From: DYHD01 sp964411065 | GTDB lineage: Bacteria > Nitrospirota > Thermodesulfovibrionia > Thermodesulfovibrionales > Dissulfurispiraceae | Assembly (NCBI GenBank): GCA_964411065.1 | Contig: CAYPJO010000001.1 | Location: 5,313 to 69,312 of the forward strand | Direction of reading: 5' to 3' | Length of the DNA: 64,000 nucleotides | Shown: piece after piece, positions 37,661 through 47,742 of the stretch | Layout of the letters: each line of letters opens with the position of its first letter | How positions within the stretch are numbered: position 1 is the first letter of the stretch | Program-made: the position numbers and the translations under genes | The notes under the pieces: model-generated | What the model saw: only the letters and a program-made list of their open reading frames with translations | Told to the model about the DNA's origin: nothing | Databases searched by the model: none

Positions 37661-38785
37661 ATGAAGAAAGAGCTAAAACTTTATTTTACCGCGCTAATCA
37701 TACTTATCTTTCCAATTCTGTTTTTAATGAACTGCTCGAAAAAAGAAAATAAAGCCATTGAAGAAAAGGTAATCAATGTTAAAGTTTTGAAAGCTGAAAG
37801 AAAGTCTCTTCGACCCTATATTGAGACGATTGGGACTTTAAACCCCTATGAGGAAGTTATAGTAAGCGCTGAAATTGAAGGGATAATAAAAGAAATAAAA
37901 GTTGAAGAAGGCTCAGCTGTTTATAAGGGTATGCTTTTAGCGACTATCTCTGATATAGACTACGATCTTGATGTAAAAAGGGCTGAAGCGGCGCTAAAGC
38001 AAGCAGAAGCAACTTTTGCTAATACAAAGCTCGAATTTCAAAGAAAAAGCTCTCTCTATAAAGAGCAACTTGTCACCCAACAGCAATTAGATGATGTAAC
38101 AACAAGGCTATCTCTATCTGAAGCAGAGGTAGAAAAAGCTAAAGCCTCTCTTTCTTTGGCGAAACAAAAACTGCTGAAAACAAAAATATTTAGTCCTATC
38201 GATGGTTTTATTAAAGAAAAGAAGACCTCAATCGGCAGTTACGTTCGAAATGGTTCCAATTTATTTGTTGTAATCAAAAATAACCCTCTAAAATTGAATT
38301 TCACAATTAGTGAAAAAGATATCTATAAAATAAAAAAAGGGCAAGATATCGTCTTTAAAGTAGATGCTTTCGGTGAAAGAGAGTTTAAGGGCAAGGTAAA
38401 TACTATCTATCCAAGCTTAGAAGAAAAAACTCGTAGTCTTCAAATTGAAGCCCTTACCCATAACAATGATGGTTTATTAAAACCTGGACTCTTTGCGAAA
38501 GTAACTCTTTACACTGGTGAACCCCGTGAAATGGTTTTGATTCCAGCAATCTCTATAATTTATGAAGGTGAAAAGGTGGCAGCTTTTATAGTCCAAGATG
38601 GTGTTGCGAAAGTAAGAAATCTCAAGATCGGACAGTTACATAGAATTAAAACCAAGATTAATGGTGAAGAGGTAAAGATTGTAGAGTATGTGGAAGTTAT
38701 CGAAGGAATCTCTGAAGGCGAGATAGTAGTCATTGTGGGGCAACATAACCTCTCGGAAAACACAAAAATCAAGATAATTAATTAA
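37661..38785 (+). CDS. RND efflux periplasmic adaptor, lipoprotein
   Basis: This membrane fusion protein links pump and channel. The 374 residues start with a lipoprotein signal (lipobox FLMNC, Cys near 25). A barrel and lipoyl half-motif 'VSAEIEGIIKEIKVEEGSAVYKGMLLATI', a helical hairpin (about 105-165) and the second lipoyl half 'TKIFSPIDGFIKEKKTSIGSYVRNG' follow, then the beta-barrel domain ('PGLFAKVTLYTGE'). It lies 12 bp before the RND gene. Confidence 0.93.
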   Translation: MKKELKLYFTALIILIFPILFLMNCSKKENKAIEEKVINVKVLKAERKSLRPYIETIGTLNPYEEVIVSAEIEGIIKEIKVEEGSAVYKGMLLATISDIDYDLDVKRAEAALKQAEATFANTKLEFQRKSSLYKEQLVTQQQLDDVTTRLSLSEAEVEKAKASLSLAKQKLLKTKIFSPIDGFIKEKKTSIGSYVRNGSNLFVVIKNNPLKLNFTISEKDIYKIKKGQDIVFKVDAFGEREFKGKVNTIYPSLEEKTRSLQIEALTHNNDGLLKPGLFAKVTLYTGEPREMVLIPAISIIYEGEKVAAFIVQDGVAKVRNLKIGQLHRIKTKINGEEVKIVEYVEVIEGISEGEIVVIVGQHNLSENTKIKIIN

Positions 38786-38797
38786 AGATTTATCTCT

Positions 38798-41700
38798 ATG
38801 TGGCTTGCTGACATTTCAATAAAAAGACCTGTTTTTGCAACAATGTTAATTCTATCCCTTGTTGTTTTAGGCATCGTTAGTTATCCAAGCATTGGAGTAG
38901 ACCTATTTCCAAGAGTTGAATTACCCATTGTAAATATCAGAACTGTACTTAAAGGTGCCAGTCCTGAGATTATCGATATAGATGTAACAGACAAGATAGA
39001 AGAGGCAATAAACACAATCAACGGTGTTAAAACTATTAATTCAACAAGTTCTGAGGGTGTCTCTATTGTCACTGTGGAATTTTTCTTAGAGAGGGATATA
39101 GATATTGCCGTACAAGATGTAAGGGAAAAAATTGCAGCAATCAGAAACAAACTCCCATCCGACATAGAAGAACCAATTATAGAAAAGGTTGATCCAGACG
39201 CTACACCTGTTCTTTGGCTTGCTCTTAGTGGGGAACAATCGGTTCGAGAGATATCAACCTATGCAAATGAGGTTTTGAAGGAACAACTCCAGAAGGTAAC
39301 AGGAGTTGGTGCAATAAGAATGGTGGGGCAAAGATTGAGGCAGATTAGAATATGGTTAGATCTTGAAAAATTAAATGCTTACAAAATCACTGCCCACGAT
39401 GTTGTCAGAGCAATCCAAAGAGAGAATATAGAGATGCCCGGCGGGAGAATCGAGAGTGACACCAGAGAGTTTATAGTAAAGATCAAAGGAGAAATGCTCA
39501 CACTTAATGATTTTAACGAGCTCATAGTTGGATATCATAGAGGTTCTGCCATAAGAATTAAAGATATCGGCAAAGCAGAGGATGGAATAGAAGAAAAAAG
39601 AACTATTGCAAGATTTAATGGCTTGCCTGCCGTAGGTTTAGGTATACAAAAGCAGTCAGGCACTAATACAGTAGAGGTAATTGATCGAGTAAAAAGGGAA
39701 GTTGAAAAAATTAAGAAAACTCTCCCACCTGGGATGAAGATAGATATTGGTTTTGATCAGTCTTTCTTTATTAAAAGGTCTATTCACGAAGTACAGACAC
39801 ACCTGATTTATGGTGGTTTTTTTGCGGTACTGGCAGTATTAGTTTTTTTAAAAAGTCTTAGACTTACCTTTATAAGTGCCCTTGCGATACCAACCTCCAT
39901 TATTGCGACTTTTAGCATAATGTATGCTTTTAATTTCACTTTTAATAATATGACGATGCTTGCACTATCATTGTCCATTGGGATTCTCATTGATGATGCA
40001 ATAATAGTAATTGAAAATATACACAGACATATAAAAAATGGCATGAAACCAATGGAAGCTGCCTCATTTGCTACTGCAGAGATAGGGCTCGCTGTTATGG
40101 CAACCACTCTCTCTATTGTAGCAATCTTCCTCCCTGTAGCCTTTATGAAAGGGATAGTTGGACGCTTCTTCTTGCAATTCGCTCTCACTGTCGTATTTGC
40201 AGTGATGGTTTCTTTACTTGTGGCTTTTACATTAACTCCGATGCTTTCATCAAGATTACTTAAACCTTATGAGGAAGAAGAAAAAGAACGAAAAACTAAA
40301 TCTAAATTCATATCCAAGATCAGCTCAAAACTTGATTTTATCTATAATGCTACTGAAAAAAAATATAGAGAGCTATTGATATTTTCTCTTAACCATAAAG
40401 CAAAGATAATCATTATTGCTACCTTAATATTCATTTTTAGTCTTCTTCTCACAAGATTCATAGGTAAAGAATTTCTACCTCCAGAGGATCAAGGTAGGTT
40501 TATTGTAAGGTTACAAGCTCCTGTTAGTTATTCTATTGACGAGGCAGACAAAATGTTCAGACAAGCTGAAGAGATCGTTAGAAGACTACCCGAAGTCCGA
40601 ACCGTCTTTTACGCACAAGGAGCAGGATTTACTGGAGAAATCAACAAAGCATCGATGTTCGTTGGCCTTACACCTAAAAGGGAACGAAAAAGAACCCAAC
40701 AAGAGATTATGAAGGATGTCCGCAAAAGATTTAAGGAAATAACAGGACTTAAAGCTACCGCCGAGGATGTATCCTTAATCGGTGGAGGGATTAGGCAAGT
40801 TCCTATACAGTTTAGCATACAGGGGAGAGATCTCTCAGCTCTTGAAGAATATTCAAAGCAAATAATTTCTGAATTTTCAAAATTGCCAGGAATTGTTGAT
40901 ATCGACACTACCTTAGAAGCTGGGAAACCAGAAGTAAGGGTATTCATAAATAGGGATAAGGCAGCAGAGTTAGGGGTTGATATTGCTACCATTGCTGAAG
41001 CAATATCCTTCTTAGTAAGCGGTGAGTTTGATGTAGCAAAGTTCAAAGATGAGACAAAAGGCAGAAGATATGATGTCAGAATCAGACTTTACCATGAAGA
41101 TAGAGAGAAGTTGACTGATCTGCAAAGAATCTATGTAAGAGCTAAAGACGGCAAATTGGTTGAGTTGTCTAATATCATAAGTCTTCAAGAGGCTGGTGGC
41201 TCAAGCATAATAAACAGAGTTGACAGGCAAAGAGCTATAATGTTATTTGCAAATCTTGAAGGTAAACCACTCGGGCAGGCTAAGGAAGAACTCAATTCTA
41301 TTGCCTCAAAAATATTGCCAACTGGTTTCTCTACCTCCTATAAAGGCATGGCTGATATTATGGAGGAGTCCTTTTTCTATTTAATATTTGCTCTTCTCTT
41401 AGGGATTGTGATTGCCTATATGATTCTTGCTGCTCAATTTGAGAGTTTTATTCATCCTGTAACCATTCTAATATCGATGCCCCTATCATTCATTGGTGCT
41501 TTTAGCGCTTTGCTTATAACAGGCAATACAATCAACATTTTTAGTTTGATTGGTTTAATCCTCTTGATGGGCTTAGTTAAGAAGAATGCAATCTTGTTAG
41601 TAGATTACACAAACACTTTGAGGGAAAGAGGGATGGAGAGAAAAGAAGCTCTAATTACCGCTGGTCCTGTCAGATTAAAACCAATTCTAATGACCACCTT

Positions 41701-41908
41701 TGCGATGATTTTCGGGATGATGCCCATCGCCTTAGGTATAGGCGAAGGAGCTGAGACAAGAGCACCTATGGCTATTGCTACAATTGGTGGGCTCATATCT
41801 TCATTATTTTTAACCTTAATAGTGGTGCCAGTGATATACGATATCTTTGATACCATCAAGGAAAAGTTAGCAGCAAAATACAGAAGAAAAAAGTACTCTC
41901 AAGGTTGA
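38798..41908 (+). CDS. RND-family (AcrB/HAE1-like) efflux transporter
   Basis: The 1036 residues have the classical RND layout of 12 membrane helices and two large periplasmic loops. It begins 'ADISIKRPVFATMLILSLVVLGIVSYPSIGVDLFPRVELPIV'. The proton-relay Asp pair is in TM4 ('LSIGILIDDAIIVIENIHRH'), and a Lys in TM10 is seen in 'MGLVKKNAILLVDYTN'. With the adaptor and TolC protein it should export hydrophobic or amphiphilic compounds. Its 3' end overlaps the convergent exonuclease gene by ten bases. Confidence 0.95.
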   Translation: MWLADISIKRPVFATMLILSLVVLGIVSYPSIGVDLFPRVELPIVNIRTVLKGASPEIIDIDVTDKIEEAINTINGVKTINSTSSEGVSIVTVEFFLERDIDIAVQDVREKIAAIRNKLPSDIEEPIIEKVDPDATPVLWLALSGEQSVREISTYANEVLKEQLQKVTGVGAIRMVGQRLRQIRIWLDLEKLNAYKITAHDVVRAIQRENIEMPGGRIESDTREFIVKIKGEMLTLNDFNELIVGYHRGSAIRIKDIGKAEDGIEEKRTIARFNGLPAVGLGIQKQSGTNTVEVIDRVKREVEKIKKTLPPGMKIDIGFDQSFFIKRSIHEVQTHLIYGGFFAVLAVLVFLKSLRLTFISALAIPTSIIATFSIMYAFNFTFNNMTMLALSLSIGILIDDAIIVIENIHRHIKNGMKPMEAASFATAEIGLAVMATTLSIVAIFLPVAFMKGIVGRFFLQFALTVVFAVMVSLLVAFTLTPMLSSRLLKPYEEEEKERKTKSKFISKISSKLDFIYNATEKKYRELLIFSLNHKAKIIIIATLIFIFSLLLTRFIGKEFLPPEDQGRFIVRLQAPVSYSIDEADKMFRQAEEIVRRLPEVRTVFYAQGAGFTGEINKASMFVGLTPKRERKRTQQEIMKDVRKRFKEITGLKATAEDVSLIGGGIRQVPIQFSIQGRDLSALEEYSKQIISEFSKLPGIVDIDTTLEAGKPEVRVFINRDKAAELGVDIATIAEAISFLVSGEFDVAKFKDETKGRRYDVRIRLYHEDREKLTDLQRIYVRAKDGKLVELSNIISLQEAGGSSIINRVDRQRAIMLFANLEGKPLGQAKEELNSIASKILPTGFSTSYKGMADIMEESFFYLIFALLLGIVIAYMILAAQFESFIHPVTILISMPLSFIGAFSALLITGNTINIFSLIGLILLMGLVKKNAILLVDYTNTLRERGMERKEALITAGPVRLKPILMTTFAMIFGMMPIALGIGEGAETRAPMAIATIGGLISSLFLTLIVVPVIYDIFDTIKEKLAAKYRRKKYSQG

Positions 41909-42594
41909 AACCTAATATACTTCTCCCATATAAAGAATAGTTCCCTTGTTGCTCTTAAATCTCTTACGCAGTACCTTGCAATATCTAAATATTTACCAGC
42001 TTTAAAAAGTGCTTTTACATCTTGCCCTGTGACGCCTTCTGCCTTTGGACTCTTGATGTTAAAGGTTTTGCACCATACATCAAGACTAAATCTCCTTTTA
42101 ACAGCACCAAAAAATGATAAGTGATCCAATAAGTCAATATGGAGATCTGAATATCTATTTAGAATCAAATCTCTTGTAGGCTTTAACTGATGAATTGCTG
42201 AACGAATCAAAATAAAAGGGCAATCGAAACTTCTCCCATTGAAGGTGATAAATTTATCGTAAAAGGTGATGGTTTTCCAAAACTCAATGAGAATCTCTCT
42301 CTCAGAGGCACTCTGGTATACTATATTTTCTTCCTCAAATCTTTCTATTTCCTGATCAGGAGCTTGAAAGTAAATTTGTCCCCTATTTGTATCTGGATCC
42401 AACATGCCAAGAACAATTATCTGTGCTGTATGAGGATATAAAGAGAGGCTTTCCTTTATTCTTTCTTCTTTATTTTTTCTTCTTTCTTCATCCTCCTCCG
42501 TTTCAACTCTCTTGAAGAAGTAGTATTGGAAGGAAGAATCTAATGAATCTAAATCTTGCTCTACTGTCTCAATATCGAAAATTATCCTACTCAT
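41899..42594 (-). CDS. PolB-like 3'-5' exonuclease, RNase H fold
   Basis: The 231 residues fit a DEDDy exonuclease domain: Exo I 'IIFDIETVEQD', Exo II 'FITFNGRSFDCPFI', and Exo III 'YCVRDLRATREL' with the Tyr-x3-Asp spacing. There is no polymerase part. The family resembles the proofreading domain of family B polymerases and is found as a free protein. It lies 22 bp after ctpA, so it is the last gene of the tkt-ftsEX-envC-ctpA run. Confidence 0.82.
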   Translation of the reverse strand: MSRIIFDIETVEQDLDSLDSSFQYYFFKRVETEEDEERRKNKEERIKESLSLYPHTAQIIVLGMLDPDTNRGQIYFQAPDQEIERFEEENIVYQSASEREILIEFWKTITFYDKFITFNGRSFDCPFILIRSAIHQLKPTRDLILNRYSDLHIDLLDHLSFFGAVKRRFSLDVWCKTFNIKSPKAEGVTGQDVKALFKAGKYLDIARYCVRDLRATRELFFIWEKYIRFQP

Positions 42595-42616
42595 TAATAT
42601 ATTTATTGATCGATAA

Positions 42617-43873
42617 TTATACTGCCTTCTTCAACATCCTCTCAAAAACTTTCCATGTTTTAAGTATCTCTATTGCCTTCTGTAGTTGCAAATCCGTCTT
42701 TTCATCTAATTCAGAAAGTGTCTTTTCTCTTTTTTGATCATCCTTTTCTCCTAATTCACTATGCTCAAGAATCTCTTGTTTTACTATTATGTCAGGAGTT
42801 ATCCCAACATTATGTATCATAATGCCATTAGGAGTGTAATACTTTGCGGTTGTTAATCTTAGTCCTGAACCATCACTCAGAGGTATAATGCTTTGAACAG
42901 AACCCTTCCCAAAGGTTTGTTCACCTACTATTATTGCTCTATTCCAATCCTTCAAAGCTCCTGCTACTATTTCAGAAGCACTGGCACTACCTTTATTCAC
43001 AAGAACAACCATTGGAATCTCCTCAAAGTAAGGATAGGACTTCTCTGTAAAATACTCGATCTTCTCACCAGCTCTGTTTTTTATATAAACCACTAATTTC
43101 TTAGGTGGCAAAAAGACTTCAGCAGTACTGACAGCGATGTTCAATAGCCCTCCCGGGTCATTCCTAAGGTCGAGGATGAGAGATTTCATCCCTTCTTTTT
43201 GGAGTTTATTTAAAGCAGATAACAAGTCATTTGCGGTGGGCTCTTGAAACTGTATTAACTTTACATATCCGATACCGTCATCCAACAATCTATGCTTCAC
43301 GCTTTTGATCTTAATTATATCTCTAACTATAGTAAAGTCTTTAGTTTCTTTCCAGCCTTCTCTGAGTATAGTTAGTGTTACAGTTGTGCCCTTCTGCCCT
43401 CTCATTTTTGAGACAGCTTCATGAATCTCCATCTTTTTAGTAGTCTCACCGGAAATCTTTAAAATCTTATCTCCTGCCTTAATACCTGCCTTATACGCTG
43501 GTGTATCTTCAATGGGAGCAATGACAGTGAGAACCCCATCCTTAATACCAATTTGGATACCAATGCCACCAAACTCACCCTTCGTCTCAACTTTTAACTC
43601 CTTTAAAGCTTCAGGTGTTAGATAGGCTGAATGGGGATCTAAGGAACTAACCATACCTTTCATAGCAGAAATGACGAGATCTTTGACTTTAACTTCTTCG
43701 ACATAACTCTTTTTAATGATCGATAAAACCTCTGTAAAAACTTTTAATTCTTCATAGCCATTCTGTGCGTCTACAGTTCGTAAAGCGTAGGTTGTCAATA
43801 ATGAACCAACCACGACCAAACTAAAGAAAATCAATAACTTCAAAAAAACTTTTCTATTATTCTTAAAAATCAT
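42617..43873 (-). CDS. ctpA: Carboxy-terminal processing protease, S41
   Basis: This periplasmic serine protease has a signal anchor (about 8-32), a PDZ domain (about 90-180, 'GEFGGIGIQIGIKDGVLTVIAPIEDTPAYKAGIKAGDKI') and an S41 domain. The catalytic Ser lies in 'NKGSASASEIVAGAL' and the Lys in 'GEQTFGKGSVQSI'. The length of 418 residues fits CtpA/CtpB. A GGAGG site precedes ATG 43873. It follows envC by 111 bp; an envC-ctpA order is common in proteobacteria and points to control of peptidoglycan hydrolysis. Confidence 0.95.
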   Translation of the reverse strand: MIFKNNRKVFLKLLIFFSLVVVGSLLTTYALRTVDAQNGYEELKVFTEVLSIIKKSYVEEVKVKDLVISAMKGMVSSLDPHSAYLTPEALKELKVETKGEFGGIGIQIGIKDGVLTVIAPIEDTPAYKAGIKAGDKILKISGETTKKMEIHEAVSKMRGQKGTTVTLTILREGWKETKDFTIVRDIIKIKSVKHRLLDDGIGYVKLIQFQEPTANDLLSALNKLQKEGMKSLILDLRNDPGGLLNIAVSTAEVFLPPKKLVVYIKNRAGEKIEYFTEKSYPYFEEIPMVVLVNKGSASASEIVAGALKDWNRAIIVGEQTFGKGSVQSIIPLSDGSGLRLTTAKYYTPNGIMIHNVGITPDIIVKQEILEHSELGEKDDQKREKTLSELDEKTDLQLQKAIEILKTWKVFERMLKKAV

Positions 43874-43984
43874 TTACTTCCTCCGTTCTTATGTGTTTGG
43901 AGATTTAGGGTAAAACAAAATTTACATAAAAAGTAAACTTTTCTTCTTTCTTTTTCCATCTCGTTTATGTTTTTTATCCCCACT

Positions 43985-45214
43985 CTATCCAATTTTTTTG
44001 AGCCAGTGCTCGGGATTCAATGCTCTACCTTTATACCTTATCTCAAAGTATAATCCATATGTCCCGAGTAATTGGGATTCACCTGCTTCACCGATAACCT
44101 CTCTTTCTTGTATTATAGCACCGTTTTTTGGAAAAATTCTTGACATATTACCATACAATGTGTGATAGCCTCCACCATGACTTATTATCACAAGTTGACC
44201 GAAACCTTTGAAGCTATCGGCAAAAACTACCTTTCCGTCATAGACAGCTCTTATTTGAGAATTAGGGGTCGTTTTAATATGTATGCCACTTCTAAAGACA
44301 GGGAGGTTAAATAAGGGATCAGTCTGTGAACCATAAGGTATAGCAACAGTGCCAGTGACCGGCCAATTAAGTCTCCCTTTGAGTTTCGTGAAGGAAATAG
44401 CTTCGTGTAAATCTTCATCCTTTACCTCTGGCTTTGGTTCAATTACTCTCCTTTTTTTCTGTTCTTTCTCCTTTTTGTTTGCCTCTTCGATAATCTGCAT
44501 AATTTTACTTGAAGCTTCTTTAAGATCTCTGATCATATTTTCGTAATAACTCTTTTCTTTTCTAACAGCGACAAGGAGTTTTTCTTTTTGAGCCATCTTC
44601 TCTTTATAAGATGCCTTTAACTTTTTGAAATTCTCTTCCTCTTTCTGTAGTTGTGTTTCAAAGGTTTGAAGTTTGTTGATCTTATGTGCAAGTATATCAA
44701 TAGTTGTTTGATACTTTTTTATTAATGATTTGTCATACTTAGATATATCCTCGAGATATCTAATCATTTTAAGAACTTGATTAGGATCATCTTCACTAAG
44801 AATCATTAAAAGTGGTTCATTTTCATAAATCATCCTTTGAATAGCTTTAATCCTTTTTTTGAGTAACCTTGTTTGATGGGAGAGTCTATCTCTTTGAATA
44901 TTTATATCATCGCGCAGTCCTTGTATATTATTTTGTAATTCTTTTATTTTAGCCCTCTGTTTTTCAAGCATATTATTAATCTCTGTAAGTTCTAAGTGTA
45001 ATTTTCTCAACTCTTCTATAATATTTTTTTCTGTCTTTCTAACTCTCTCAAGCTTTTTTTTCTGAATTTTCATCTGTTCCTGAATTTTTTTATATTCCTC
45101 TTGGGGATTGCGAGCATTTACAGAATCATTAAAAAATAGCCACAAAAGAATAGCTGAAATGACTAAAAAAAGGAGAGAATAACAGGTTGATGAATAACAA
45201 CCTTTATTATACAT
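43985..45214 (-). CDS. envC: EnvC-like amidase activator with degenerate LytM domain
   Basis: The 409 residues have a hydrophobic N-terminal segment (about 10-32), a long coiled coil (about 38-265) and a C-terminal LytM/M23 domain (about 290-409). The zinc ligands are gone: the H-x3-D site reads 'HIKTT', the 'YAHL' block reads 'YGNMS', and the 'HLHFE' block reads 'YGLYFEIR'. This is the EnvC pattern, where the domain activates AmiA/AmiB-type amidases and does not cut itself. ftsX is six bases upstream, and FtsX is the known docking partner for the EnvC coiled coil. No amidase gene is in the window. Confidence 0.9.
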   Translation of the reverse strand: MYNKGCYSSTCYSLLFLVISAILLWLFFNDSVNARNPQEEYKKIQEQMKIQKKKLERVRKTEKNIIEELRKLHLELTEINNMLEKQRAKIKELQNNIQGLRDDINIQRDRLSHQTRLLKKRIKAIQRMIYENEPLLMILSEDDPNQVLKMIRYLEDISKYDKSLIKKYQTTIDILAHKINKLQTFETQLQKEEENFKKLKASYKEKMAQKEKLLVAVRKEKSYYENMIRDLKEASSKIMQIIEEANKKEKEQKKRRVIEPKPEVKDEDLHEAISFTKLKGRLNWPVTGTVAIPYGSQTDPLFNLPVFRSGIHIKTTPNSQIRAVYDGKVVFADSFKGFGQLVIISHGGGYHTLYGNMSRIFPKNGAIIQEREVIGEAGESQLLGTYGLYFEIRYKGRALNPEHWLKKIG

Positions 45215-45220
45215 CTTTTT

Positions 45221-46090
45221 TTAAACCTTTATTCTACCAACAGCAATTAGAGAACCTATCGCACCCAAAAATAAACCGAGGATTACTGAGATAGGAACAA
45301 CCTGCCAAGGGATAATTATTCCTCCAACTATTGGAATAACTGGAGCCACATGATGCTTAAATAAAAAATATATAAAAACAGTAACTATAGCGCTCAAAAT
45401 TCCACCACAACTACCTAAAATAATTCCCTCCAAAATAAAAGGAGTCCTTATAAAACCGTTGGTAGCACCAAGAAGTTTAAGAATCTCGATTTCGCTTTTT
45501 TTGCGATAAAATAGTATCTTTACGGTACTATATGAAATAAACACTACAATTACTGAGACTATTAGAAAAAGGATTATCCCGATACTTTGAGATGATTTTC
45601 TTAGAATATAAATTTTTTGGGCTATCCTCTCACCAAAATATAGATCATCGATGCCCTGTATACTCTTGATACTTTCTGAAATCCTCGATAAAGACTCTAA
45701 GGACACAAAATCTTTTTTTAATTTGAGCTCCATGTAAGGTGAAAGAGGATTCTCATCAAGACCTTCTAAAATAATATTAGCACCCTTAACAGTTTTCTTG
45801 AATTCTTGTAAGGCTTCAGATTTTGAGAAATATTTTATTTCCATTATCTCATCCATCTTTCTTAATTGGTTAATTATTTTTTCGGCTTCTTCCTTTGAAA
45901 TGCTATCTTTTAAGTATACAACTATAGAAAAAAGTTCTGGTAATCGGTTAGTGGCAAGATGAAAGTTATAAACTAAAACAAAAGTTATCAACAATATCAG
46001 AAAGCTCGAAGCAATGGAAAGGACAGAAAGCAAATTAACCCATTTCTCCCTATAGATACTTTTTAAAGCTGTTTTAAGAATATAAGACAT
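45221..46090 (-). CDS. ftsX: Cell division protein FtsX
   Basis: This membrane subunit pairs with FtsE. The 289 residues show TM1 near 20-42, a periplasmic loop ('LPELFSIVVYLKDSISKEEAEKIINQLRKM') and three further membrane helices after residue 175, with 'KSEIEILKLLGATNGFIRTPFILEGIILGSCGG' as the FtsX/permease signature. The loop is where EnvC-type proteins bind in E. coli. It lies between ftsE and envC with short gaps. Confidence 0.95.
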   Translation of the reverse strand: MSYILKTALKSIYREKWVNLLSVLSIASSFLILLITFVLVYNFHLATNRLPELFSIVVYLKDSISKEEAEKIINQLRKMDEIMEIKYFSKSEALQEFKKTVKGANIILEGLDENPLSPYMELKLKKDFVSLESLSRISESIKSIQGIDDLYFGERIAQKIYILRKSSQSIGIILFLIVSVIVVFISYSTVKILFYRKKSEIEILKLLGATNGFIRTPFILEGIILGSCGGILSAIVTVFIYFLFKHHVAPVIPIVGGIIIPWQVVPISVILGLFLGAIGSLIAVGRIKV

Positions 46091-46100
46091 ATTCTGTATA

Positions 46101-46751
46101 TCAACCCTTCTCTATTAGATTTCCTTCATCTAGCCTCAAAACTCTTCTCCATGTATTTCTAAATAACTCTCTATAATGAGTAGCTATTATCGTTGTTACT
46201 CCTTCAATATTTAGCTCTTTTATCAACTGCATTATGGCTGTCGCAGTGTTAGGATCAAGATTTGCTGTAGGTTCATCAGCAAGAATTAGTTCAGGCTTTG
46301 AGGCAATGGCTCTTGCTATAACAACCCTCTGCTGTTCACCACCAGAAAGGGAAGGAGGATAAGCATCAACTTTATGTCTCAAATGAACTTTTTTTAATGC
46401 ATCATAGACTCTTTCTGTTACATTTTTCTCCTTTTTTATTCTCAAACTCAAAGCAACGTTTTCAAATACTGTTAAATTATTTATTAGTTTAAAATCCTGA
46501 AATATAATACCTATGTTTCTCCGCAGATAGGGTATTTGAGAACGTCTAAGAGTGGAGAGCTTGAAATCTCCTACAATAATCTCTCCTTCATCAGGCTTTT
46601 CAGCCATGTAAATCAGCTTAAGAAGTGTTGTTTTACCTGAACCAGTAGGACCAGTTACATAAACCATTTCACCTTTATTAATTTGAAAGGTAATTTTTCT
46701 TAAAACGGTTATATTTTCATAGCTTTTCGTTACATTATTAAATATCACCAT
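46101..46751 (-). CDS. ftsE: Cell division ATP-binding protein FtsE
   Basis: This ABC-type ATPase drives conformational change in FtsX. The 216 residues have Walker A 'TGPTGSGKTTLLK', Q-loop 'IGIIFQDFKLI', signature 'LSGGEQQRVVIARAIA' and Walker B 'LILADEPTANLDP'. 'NNVTKSYE' at the start is typical of FtsE. It lies seven bases after the transketolase C-terminal gene and ten before ftsX. Confidence 0.95.
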   Translation of the reverse strand: MVIFNNVTKSYENITVLRKITFQINKGEMVYVTGPTGSGKTTLLKLIYMAEKPDEGEIIVGDFKLSTLRRSQIPYLRRNIGIIFQDFKLINNLTVFENVALSLRIKKEKNVTERVYDALKKVHLRHKVDAYPPSLSGGEQQRVVIARAIASKPELILADEPTANLDPNTATAIMQLIKELNIEGVTTIIATHYRELFRNTWRRVLRLDEGNLIEKG

Positions 46752-46758
46752 CGATCAC

Positions 46759-47742
46759 TCATTGCAGACTATCTAAAGCTACATTGACAATATCATCACT
46801 TGTTAATCCAAAAAAATTAAGTAGTTCTTGAGGAGTGCCTGAAAGACCAAAGGAGTCTCTCACTCCAATTCTTCTAATTTTAATGGGATGGTTTTCAGAT
46901 AAAAACTCAGAAACAGCCCCACCTAAACCACCTATTATTGAGTGCTCTTCGGCGGTAATGATCAATTTTGAGCAGCTGGCAATCTCTAAAAGCACCTCTG
47001 TATCGAGGGGTTTCACAGTAGACATATTAATAATCCCAGCATCAATACCCTTACTTCTAAGGATGTCTCTTGCCTTTAGGGCTTCTGATACCATTATTCC
47101 GTTTGCTATTATATTAACCACGGATCCAATGTTATATATATGGGCTTTACCAATTTTGAATTCATAATTTTCAGGGCTAACAGAGGGAATCTTAGCTCTC
47201 CCTAATCTTACATAAACAGGGCCATGATACTCAGCTACACTTTTAATAACCTGTTCGGTCTCAAAACCATCGGCAGGCACAATAACAGTCATATTAGGTA
47301 TAACCCTCATTAAAGCGACATCTTCAAGGGATTGATGAGAGGCTCCATCCTCACCAACAGTTAATCCGCCATGGGTGGCAACAATTTTAACATTCAAATA
47401 GGAGTAACAAATTGTCTGTCTAATCTGTTCCCATGCTCTTCCTGTTGCAAATATCGCAAAGGTGGAGGCAAAAGGTATTTTCCCTGCTAAAGAAAGTCCT
47501 GCTGCAGTACCTATCATATCTTGTTCACTGACCCCGATATTGAAAAACCTATGGGGAAAAAGTGTTGCGAATTTTTTTGTCCTTGTGGATCCAGAAAGAT
47601 CGGCATCGAGAACTACAACATTTTCATTAATACTTCCAAGCTCAGCAAGGGCTTCACCATAGGCATCCCTTGTGGCTATACTTACTCCGAAAAGACTTTT
47701 TTTATTCATCCTATTCGTAAAATCTTGTGCTCTACTACCCAT
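46759..47742 (-). CDS. Transketolase, C-terminal subunit
   Basis: This is the pyrimidine-binding and C-terminal part of a split transketolase. 'VSEQDMIGTAAGLSLAGKIPFASTFAIF' holds the catalytic Glu, and 'GGLTVGEDGASHQSLEDVALMRVIPNMTVIVPAD' and 'VKPLDTEVL' are family blocks. I choose ATG 47742, which overlaps the first subunit by eight bases; GTG 47748 and TTG 47751 upstream are possible, and AAGGAG lies at 47754-47759. The two subunits form one enzyme of the pentose phosphate pathway, supplying erythrose-4-phosphate for DAHP synthase among others. Confidence 0.9.
   Translation of the reverse strand: MGSRAQDFTNRMNKKSLFGVSIATRDAYGEALAELGSINENVVVLDADLSGSTRTKKFATLFPHRFFNIGVSEQDMIGTAAGLSLAGKIPFASTFAIFATGRAWEQIRQTICYSYLNVKIVATHGGLTVGEDGASHQSLEDVALMRVIPNMTVIVPADGFETEQVIKSVAEYHGPVYVRLGRAKIPSVSPENYEFKIGKAHIYNIGSVVNIIANGIMVSEALKARDILRSKGIDAGIINMSTVKPLDTEVLLEIASCSKLIITAEEHSIIGGLGGAVSEFLSENHPIKIRRIGVRDSFGLSGTPQELLNFFGLTSDDIVNVALDSLQ

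Noticed and set aside
40609..41046. 145-codon ORF on the minus strand
   Set aside because: It is antisense to the RND pump gene and has no independent support.
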